NCBI GenBank assembly: GCA_034620365.1 | Contig: JAQGEQ010000363.1 | Location: forward strand, 682,001 to 746,000 | Source: Pegea sp. RAD2-039 | Taxonomy: Eukaryota > Chordata > Thaliacea > Salpida > Salpidae | Length of the DNA stretch: 64,000 nucleotides | Direction of reading: 5' to 3' | Shown here: positions 52,701 through 61,300 of the stretch, in pieces | Numbering within the stretch: position 1 is the stretch's first letter | Layout: every line of letters begins with the position of its first letter | Translations under genes and position numbers: made by a program | The notes under the pieces: generated by a model | Seen by the model: only the letters and a program-made list of their open reading frames with translations | Databases searched by the model: none | Told to the model about the DNA's origin: nothing

Positions 52701-55700
52701 ATGTATACTCATTTTTGTATTTTTAAATGAAACTATATTGAACACTCTTAGGAAAGTATATAGATTAAAAACAATTCTTAATTACTACATAAGCTGACAT
52801 AGCGTAAAGCAAAGTGAATGTTTATATAAAATGACTCGACCCCAATTTATTTGTAGCTGTAAATACTGACTTCGTTCATATTATTTAATTGTAATAGCTT
52901 AAAATTGTTCAAGTATAAAATAAGATAATTTCTACAAAACTTAAGTTTTTAAATAATGAAGTTACTACAAGCTGGAACATTCGTAAATTAAATGATTTTA
53001 ATTAAACATCATTATACAATTCATTCAAGATGTAATAATAAATCAGCTCTAATCTATAAGAAATATCATAATCTTAACTTATTCAAACAGCTATAAAATA
53101 GATTTGAAAGCTCAGTTAGTTGCTGTTGATCAATCACAATATTCATTCATTTCTCTTAAATTTATACTACACTTTATGCAAGTATTTGAAAAATATATGT
53201 TAAGCTTACAAGATTATAGCAAATTTATCAAATTTTAAACCATACAAAATTATCTTGGCATCTTAAAATAGAATAAGGAATCATGAAATCTTCCACTTGT
53301 TTGTATATTTACAACAAATCTGTTGCCGTTTTCTAAACGCAAGGTGTACTTTAATGCCTAGTGGCAACTACCTTTGTATACAACAGATAGTAGTAGGCGA
53401 GAAAATAATGAATTTTTTTTTACTTTTTCTTGTTTTACCTCCGACGAATGTAGACGTTTAAATAAAAAAACATCAAAAATTACTTTAAATTCTTTTTCGT
53501 AGCATTAAAACATGAAAAAACAATTAATGTCGAACTTAAGAACACTGTTTTGGTTAATATATGAAGACAATCTCACTAATATTAATTTTTCTCACGCTCT
53601 AAAAGGTCCATAGCTCTGTCTCTCTCAATGATGACTTTGTTCTTTTTATTACTTTCGTGTTTGCTGGCGGAAATCAGTTGTTCTATCCCAAGAAATCTCC
53701 TCTTTGCTTGCACAGCGCAGCTTTGTGTAGTCTTACAATGACTACTCATAAGTTTAAACAAGACATCCCTTTCAAATAAAATACTGCTGATTGCTTTACT
53801 CTAGCAATAACAAGTTGATAATAATTTATAATAACAAGTGACCTATATCAAACATATCAATAAGCTTTCTTAGTTTTATGCTTAAAATATGCTTATAAAA
53901 ACTCATTTGTATATTAATTTGCTTATTTTCAAAATCAAATCACCACAAGTCTTCAACATCATCAGAGGTACAACTAAATAAGAGTTATTAGATCTCTTTA
54001 TCAAAAATAATAACAGAGAAAAGAAAAATGGTAAAAGTCTTCTAGGTTCATATTATTTGTGTTTACACTCTTTGTATTAAAGTAAAATTAGCAGAAGTTT
54101 TTTTAGTAGCTTCAAACTAATTATTAGATTTAAAACCGAAATTATTCACTTAGAAAAGAGAATCTCATTTTTCTTTGTATACTCGCTTCCAATTGCCAAC
54201 AAAACTAAACTCATCTTCTAATGTCAATTGTCGACTTGTCAGTTAGAAAAGCTCTATACTTACTGAAATTAATACCTAATTTCTGAAGTTTGTTTATGCT
54301 TGATAAAAGAGCTTGAGCTTTGCAAATATTATTTATTTATTTTACATTTAAATATTATCAAAGATGAAGTTCATTTAAATGAATGAGAATTTCTAGTATA
54401 AATAATTGTTCTTTATTATTTATTCATTAATCATTTTCCTATACTTGAAGTTTCGAGGTCCTACTTGAAATTTTTTTATAAACAAATTTATTTTTTGACA
54501 AGAAAATCATTAATTAGGAGTGGCCTAATTACGAAGAAGATAATATGATTCTTGATAATTATGATAATATGAATAAAATGATGATTTACGGGTATTTTCC
54601 AAACATTTTTGAAATCTAAAACAAAATATATTGTATTATTTACATTTAACGCCATATAAATTCTTATCAGACAATACTGCTATAATTTTTTTTAATTTTA
54701 ACACTTCAAGCTATAAATTAAAATTGTTATGGAATCAATTTTTAATTAAGTGTGCAGATTTTCGTATTATCAAATGAAAAACTTATCTAAGTAGTTTATA
54801 AAACAACTTAACCATTTAATCACAAATTTGTCAACATAATTGGCAGCAGATATCTTAATGTTTGATAAAATAAATGATAATTTAGACCTTCTAAACTATA
54901 CTTGACGATTTACAGTAAGCGTATACCAAAACCGTTTAACTGCATCGTAAGGTTAAATCATTTGCAATAAGAATAACTTTCATAGTTTTTTTATAATTGC
55001 ATTCCTTTCATGTTTTGTACAAGCTGTTTGAACTACCTTTCTGTTTATGCGTTGAAATTAACTTACCCTGGTATCTTATTAGCTATTTCTATGAATTAAT
55101 TAGAAACAAGGTCATGCAAAACTGATTATTACAAACCATAAACCAATTGAAAAGTCATTAAGTATAAAATAAATAAAGATTTTATTAGGTCTTATGTTAT
55201 TACAAACTCTTGTAATATACCTGTTATATTTTATGGTTTTAACTGCGGCAAAAGAGAACTGTAGCAAAAAATTAAAATTTTTAGGCCTTAATTGTTTTGT
55301 TTTGTTTAAGCCATTCTTGGCTTCATTGTGCTTGTAGACCACACTAATGATTTATAACCAAATGATTAATTCAGTACTGTAAGTATTTTTAAGAAATTAT
55401 TTGACTTGATGCATAAGAAATAAAAAAAAGAATAATTTACTTCTAAGAAACAATTTCTTGCAAAGAAAGTAAAATAAATTTAATGAAAAGCTGTTTCAAG
55501 TATGGCATTTGCAATATCTGCGTAACAACTGTAATTCAACACTTGTTTACTCCAAGTGAAATTAAAAAGTAACTTTCACTTCAGCTATAAATTAAAAATT
55601 GAAAAAGAGTTCAGCAATTTGACTATTTTAACTAAAGCCTGAATTTCGTAATTTTAAAATGTATCTGCTTTTTTCTTGTTTAAAATTATTGGAATTTTAG

Positions 55701-58032
55701 TTTGTGCCAATGCGGAATCAGTCATTTATTCTGCATATGGCTAATCGTATATTAACAATTTCATCATGATGTCTATCGTGAAATATAACTGTTATGAAAT
55801 AGAGTTAAACACTTTTTTAAATAGCTCAAGTGAATCTTTTAAGAGTATTTTATTTATTTTCAAATAGTTTTAATTATAAACACAAAACAACCTACAAAAT
55901 ATTTATGCAAATATTAAACTTTAATTATTAATACAAAATATATATAATCCTATAATCACTCAGACACTATTTGATATTATATAAATAATATGTTAAACAC
56001 GGACTTCATCAGTACCCCCTAACAACAGTTTTAAAATTATTTATGTCGTAAAAAGAACTTTCTATGCCCTAATTTTTGTGTGGTCATTTTAAGGGTCGTT
56101 ATTATGATGATTAATGATTTAAATGTTCTCTAAAAGACACTCAATTGTTAGTTTGTCAAGAATAATATTATTTATTTGTTTACAGATCAAAACCAGGGAC
56201 TGGAAATGACTTTACCTTGTATTGATCACTACGGCTTTACAAATACAACTTTAAAAACAAATATTGAAGGTACGTTCATAAGTACTTTTCTTTCGCTTTT
56301 TCGAAATAAAAGTAAATGTGAACATAAAAATGTTTTAAGTAATTATCGACATTTTTATTTTATTCAAATTTTAAAAAGATAAATTCTTCTCGTATTTTGA
56401 AGAAATTAGTCTAAACTATTTCATATAGATAACAGTTTAATTGACAATAATTAACTGGCTCAGTATGTTTGTTACAAGAAATCTATTACTTTAATTTAAT
56501 TCATTATTAATTTTTTATAGAAATATTTTATAAAAAGAAATTATTGTTAACTATAAAAAGCTTTTTTATTCGCAGTTTGAATATTAAAATTTCTTGCTAT
56601 TCTAATAAACTGAAAACAACAATTGTCTTCAACAATTAAATCTCAAATATAATTATCTATTTCTTAAATTGATTGATTCACAAATGATGAAGCTCACAGC
56701 TGTGTAAATAAAACCTAAATATTAAACCCACCCTTAACAACTTTTTAAAGTTGACAATTTTTATTTCGTCCAGATGTTTTTATTTTAACAAATTAAAATA
56801 CTTTTTTGATATTTTTTTCAAAATAAAGAAATATTGTTTATTAAACTTTTAGTATTTTAAACTATTTTCCAAAATGTCTTTTTATATTTTTTATTTGCAT
56901 ACAAGTCGACGATAAATGGTTAGAATTTTTTAATCTTTAATACTTGCTGAGGATGAAGCAAATAGTGTTAAATCTATTGTTTTAAGCCTACTAGTAAATC
57001 GCCAAGTTTTTGTAAGAGCTTGTCGTAGTGTTTCAAACGTTTTGTGCGTTCCACGTTGCTGAACAAGCTTGTACCACATGTAGGTTATGATGTAATTGTT
57101 CGTTTTCGACTTTCCACCGATATCAGCAAAATACATAAACTTTTTTTGCGTAACTAATTCTTTTCATTACTTTCAAACTTTTTTGCTCGGTTGAAATAAG
57201 ATACTAACTGACTAGAGATTTAAATACAAAAACATTTTATCATAACTAAATTGAATAAAGTTGATAAAATCAAATTAGATAGATTAACATTCTTATAACT
57301 ATAAAAATAGTTTGAATGTTTCTAAATTCTACAGAAACTAATTATCAAACTAAGTTAGCGAAATTAAGAACTTAAGTATGTTGTCCATTTCAAAAATGCC
57401 AGCTATGCCCCAGAATTCACATTAAGTAAAGTAGAAACATACGAACTGAGAACGCAAAGAAGTTTATCATGTTTTACTTTTTTTTTAATTATTTAGGGTC
57501 AATCAAGAAATCACCTCGTAGAAAGCGACATCCTTCTCGAGGTGATGTACATGTAAGAAGTGTTCCTGATGAAGAAGATCTGAACGAAAACAAAATGAAT
57601 TTTCCTCATATCATCATTATGACTCGAGCTACCTCTGCTGAAGACAATAAAAATAGTCGTCATAAACGCTCGATCTCAAAACCTCGTCGCCTTGATGCTG
57701 AATACTGTTTCCGGCAATATCCTGACCAGCTCACTTGTTGTCTTCGAGAATTGTTTATTGATTTCAAGAGAGATCTTAATTGGAACTGGGTGGTTTCCCC
57801 AACTGGATACAAAGCTAACTTCTGTGCTGGTACTTGTCCGTATATGTACAGTGGTGATACAATGCACTACAACATCTTGTATATGCATCGAATCAATAAT
57901 CCTAATGCTTCTCCTACTCCTTGCTGCACTCCTAAAGAATATGCTCCTCTCACTTTGATGTATCATAAAGATGGCAAATATCGAATTCGACAACTACCAG
58001 ATTTACTGGTAGTTTCGTGTAGATGTGGTTAA
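43415..58032 (+). CDS. TGFB: TGF-beta (sensu stricto) ligand precursor, five coding exons, complete
   Basis: Secreted latent growth factor that signals through type I/II Ser/Thr kinase receptors and SMAD2/3. Seen: exons 43415-43745, 47915-48057, 49275-49419, 56186-56269, 57497-58032, all GT/AG with matching phases (1,0,1,1), 412 aa plus TAA, close to the length of vertebrate TGFB1-3 (390-414). Domains: signal peptide (1-22), straitjacket helix with Cys24 and AIKGQILSKL (38-47), arm domain, RGD (249-251), RHKR furin site (289-292), mature ligand (about 300-412) with nine cysteines and the FIDFKRDLNW, GYKANFCAGTCPY and PTPCC signatures. These separate it from activin, myostatin, nodal and BMP families; the N-terminal latency segment is specific to TGF-beta proper. 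Receptor-binding details are inference. N-glycosylation sequon N70-I-T aligns with the conserved YNSTRD site. Confidence 0.96.
43746..47914 (+). other. TGF-beta intron 1 (4.2 kb)
   Basis: AT-rich; no nested gene seen. Contains a purine tract at about 44450-44476 and small GC-richer spots (44500-44560, 44960-45020) without recognised features. Confidence 0.65.
47915..48057 (+). CDS. TGFB: TGF-beta exon 2: prodomain
   Basis: 143 nt, phase 1 in, 0 out; too short to stand out as an open frame. After an acidic start (NDYEDDNENQ) it reads EYFHFDLSSYE and VVSATLRLHQVRKEG, aligning with YFRFDVSAMEKN and KAEFRVFRLQ of TGFB2. Acceptor TTTAAACAG, donor GTAAGT. Confidence 0.93.
48058..49274 (+). other. 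TGF-beta intron 2 (1.2 kb)
   Basis: No exon seen. Holds an interstitial CCCTAACCCTAACC (49073-49086), a little over two units of the animal telomere repeat. Confidence 0.6.
49275..49419 (+). CDS. TGFB: TGF-beta exon 3: prodomain
   Basis: 145 nt, phase 0 in, 1 out. Encodes VILNEILSANEEN and REGWLSLDVTETIKRWIRYP; the WLS.DVT.T...W motif is a hallmark of the TGF-beta LAP arm domain. Acceptor ATTTACAG, donor GTAAAT. Confidence 0.94.
49420..56185 (+). other. TGF-beta intron 3 (6.8 kb)
   Basis: Longest intron of this gene. The left third contains a GC-richer block (50690-51060, listed separately) and another at about 51520-51760. The remainder is AT-rich without recognised features; open frames at 49671-49856 and 55112-55342 resemble nothing. 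Confidence 0.6.
50734..50885. promoter_or_regulatory. Intronic cluster of CRE, E-box and CCAAT-like sites
   Basis: Within about 150 bp: TGACGT at 50734, TGAGGTCA at 50811, CACGTGACGTAA at 50835-50846 (E-box overlapping a CRE half), inverted CCAAT (ATTGG) at 50869 and TGACGTAAAT at 50875. The block is much less AT-rich than the intron around it. It looks like an enhancer or a second promoter. About 150 bp downstream lies ATG (51031) followed by a donor-like CT|GTAAGC (51051), which would suit a short alternative first exon. Inference only. Confidence 0.4.
56186..56269 (+). CDS. TGFB: TGF-beta exon 4: prodomain
   Basis: 84 nt, phase 1-1. Encodes DQNQGLEMTLPCIDHYGF and TTLKTNIE, matching NLGFKISLHCPCCTF of vertebrate LAP. 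Only one Cys (218) is present where vertebrates have a CPC pair used for the LAP dimer disulfides. Acceptor TTTGTTTACAG, donor GTACGT. Confidence 0.92.
56270..57496 (+). other. TGF-beta intron 4 (1.2 kb)
   Basis: Mostly AT-rich, but 56930-57136 is a GC-richer patch with a 68-codon frame on the minus strand (listed separately). It ends with a strong pyrimidine tract and TTATTTAG before exon 5. Confidence 0.6.
56930..57136 (-). other. Antisense coding-like island in TGF-beta intron 4
   Basis: Complete frame of 68 codons on the minus strand in a patch of higher GC. The middle, YMWYKLVQQRGTHKTFETLR then QALTK, recalls the last helices of Death domains (pattern W..R.G..AT...L..AL). The rest does not, and no splice partners were found. 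Could be a relic of a Death-fold gene or chance; low certainty. Confidence 0.18.
57497..58032 (+). CDS. TGFB: TGF-beta exon 5: RGD, furin sites and entire mature ligand
   Basis: 536 nt, phase 1 in, ends TAA at 58030-58032. Residues 235-412: RRKR (242-245), RGD (249-251), NFPHIIIMTR (268-277, matches PHLLLML), RHKR (289-292), KPRR (296-299), then the mature domain LDAEYC onward. Nine cysteines: C305, C314-C315, C344, C348, C377-C378, C409, C411. C1-to-C2 spacing is two residues longer than in vertebrate TGFBs, and the protein ends CRCG instead of CKCS. The whole mature domain is in one exon. Long open frames antisense or frame-shifted over this exon are artefacts. Confidence 0.97.
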
Positions 58033-58342
58033 ACTGTTCAAACATCTTGAAAAATACCAGCTGGCTGGTGAGTTTCTTATTTTTGACTGCTGGCTAGTCT
58101 AATCCAAACCTTTCCTTATCGGCACCTTAACCATCGGCAAAATATTTATGCTTTGATATAGTAGTTTTGACTAAATTGCTTAAACCAATCAGACCCAGTT
58201 ACAAACTATCTTCCTTAACTTTGTAACATCTCTGTAAAGTATTTTTACGAACAAAATATATAAGACCCGAATCATTTTGGTGAACATGTTGATAATCACA
58301 AACCTAAAACCGACAATTTTTCAAGATGTTTGGTGGAATAAA
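58033..58342 (+). other. TGF-beta 3' UTR with candidate poly(A) signal
   Basis: After the TAA the sequence is moderately mixed in composition. The first AATAAA is at 58337-58342, another at 58505-58510. Which is used, and whether the UTR extends further, is unknown. Confidence 0.4.
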
Positions 58343-61300
58343 TCTTTTATTAGTTATTATCTCACAATTTTATTGTAACTGTCATAAATGTATCAAACTA
58401 TGAAGTTTTCTGATTACTTAAAACTTCATGAAGTCATCTGTGAACGCTTCACTTTTCTTACTTGTTGAATTATCGTTAGTTGATTAGTACCTTACACTTG
58501 CTTTAATAAACCAATCAAGTATTTTAATTTATCTTCATTGCTTCTGGATCTGTTGGATTTTATGAATACTTTATCTCATGCCTCATAAATGACAGATTTA
58601 GAAAACTTATAAAAATAACATGTCTTTTTCTTTGCCATCTTTTATTTACTCCAACATAAAGCTTTTCTAATAATTGGATAAAATTTCAAGAATTTGTATC
58701 CTTTTTTATAAATAATATAGACTCAAAAAGATGCAAAGAAAATATCAGAAGTTTTCGAATCGATGTAGTTTCAATAAATATTTTATTGTCTAAATCAACA
58801 ATATCTTCCTGTTACACTGATGATAAATTTTTGAAGAATATTTACTAAAAATGTATTTAATTATTAACGTTTTATCTTTTGTCAATTTTTTATGACAGTT
58901 GTTTACAAAATAAAAAGTAAACAATTACAACAAATGTTTGCAATAAATTACAGTTTTTAAATACATTTAAGATTGTATACAATCAGTTTTCATTTAAATT
59001 CTTTTATTTGTTGTCATTCTATTTTTTCACTGCATTTTTTGTCATTCAAATTTTTAATTAGCTGTAAAGTTAGATGTTAGTTTGACGCTTAGATCATATT
59101 TTGCTGCAACATTTATTTTTGATGGGTGGTATGCTTGAGTAAAATCAAATCATACTACTTTTATATAATATTGCAAGGCGTTTTCTACATTATTCAGTCA
59201 ACTTAAGATAATTCATAATCTTTTCAATCTATATAAGTTCTGTACAATGAAGTGACTTTACAGTAAACCATTTTTTTAATCAAATCTGTTTTATTCCAAA
59301 GTGACAACTTTTGTAATTTCCACTAATGTTACGACTGATATCATCACTTTAAGTATTTTCTAAAAATATTTTATTTCTGCTTACGTAGCCATCAACAGTC
59401 TTAAAATACTGAAACTTTAAGGTAAACTTTAAGGTAGCTCACCTTAAATATTATCATCTTCACTATTTGTGTTTTTGTGGCCTCTTTATGCGTTGATTTC
59501 ATTTACAGTTACGGTGTCTTGCCTTCTTCAATTGCTTTACAAGACGTTGAGATGGAAATCTGGTTGAATGCAAATCAAAAAGCTGATTATTTGTTCATTT
59601 TGATATTAATTCAGTAAATTAATATAAATGTGTATGCATGTGTTTAAGCTGGTAGCTAGAAGCTGCTGGAACAGCAAACACTTATTCCCCATTCTCGTCA
59701 TTTCTTTGATTCTGTTCTCTCGCTGGCATTTTCAAATTCATTGTCTTCGTGTAAATTTTAATCATTTTTGGGGCATCTTTGTTCACTCTTCAACTTGTTC
59801 ATGATTTTAAGTGTCTGTTGAAAACTAAACAGAAAATTTGTTACTTGGAACAAATCTGTTTGTATTCAAATAAGCACTACAAAGCCTGCTATTTGAGATC
59901 ATCCAACATTTATTGACTCGGAATCCTTTTACAGTTTTTTTTTTCTTTTTTTTTCTTTTCTTCTATGTCTTTGTTCGTTTATTATCTTCTGAAGTGCTTT
60001 CATGTGTTCAGTATAAAATACAATGAAAAAAGTAACTTGTTTCTAATTAAGATTATTTAACTCACTTTTTCCAAACTTATTCAACTCTTTCATCTTAGTT
60101 TTGATCTTAGAACTAAATTTTTTAAATAAGAAGTTGTTGTACAAACAAAACCTTAGTAACTGTAAAGAATAACCATCTAGTCACCCCATCGAGTACTTTC
60201 ACAACTCAGAAACTTTATTCGGCTTTGTTTTGAACAGTTAAAAACTGTTTGATAAATTAATCAAATAAATATTAAAATATGGTCCATCAGATCTTAGTTC
60301 CTTCGTTTTATATTAAGACTTTTTTCATTTATGTTTCAAAAAATCAAGAATGAGAAATTTTAAAAACAATAAAAATAAGTTTAGTATAGTTTTTTAATTT
60401 TTGTATATTGCGGTTAAAAATATAACACAAAAGTAGTATAGTTTAATTTTTGAGCTTGCTGAATTTAGCAACTATTAAATTGCTTGCAAATTGTAAACAT
60501 TAAACTTAAATATATTTTAAATTTTGGTTACCCATGAAAAATTGACAAGGCTTTTTGTGGGTATCAAAAGCACACAAAAATAAATTACTTAATTTAAAAA
60601 TTCTTCAACTATAACAAAACTATGAAAGGACATAAAAATGTTAACGATTTTTTAATAAGTTATTTGAAAAAATAAATACATCAACTTTTTATAAAGACTT
60701 TTATTTTTATCAAGTTAATCAAAAGTAGTTTATAGTTGACGAAATACAAAGCTACGTCCTCAAATTTTCATCGTAAGAGCTAAGGAACAATCAGTAGAAG
60801 TTGATTATGTAAAAATCTTTTTAGAAGTTATCGATCAAAAAATAATTTTATTATAAAAGTTTAAGTTAAATCTAGATTTAGAATGTTGTTCATAAAGTAA
60901 ATCAACCAATAAAATACTTCACATAAATTCATATAAGATATATGAAAACATTATCTATATAAAATAATTCATATAGCCTAGCAAAGATATATTAAAAATG
61001 AAATTGTATATAGTTTTAAGAGAGGCTCTTAGAAAATAATAAATATTTAACTTCCTAAGTATAAACATCTTCCTTGTTTATAAAATTTCAATCGTATTTT
61101 AAAGTTATAAACAAACAGAATTTATCTATTATAAAAACAATTACAACCACAATTATCTTATTCTGATCAAGCAAATAAAAAGGTTTTGTTTTTCCAAGTT
61201 TACTTTTCCAAGAAAACTTAATTTAATCAACAGTAAACTTTGTCATAACTAATGACATAGATAAAATTTTATTTTCAATTAGTTTAAAAATGTATATTAA

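Noticed and set aside
57676-57993. 105-codon antisense frame and an 88-codon frame in another phase over TGF-beta exon 5
   Set aside because: Shadows of the real coding sequence; no domain of their own.
59935-59967. Long T-rich tract as a retroelement tail
   Set aside because: No upstream coding remnant or target-site duplication visible; simple pyrimidine tract.
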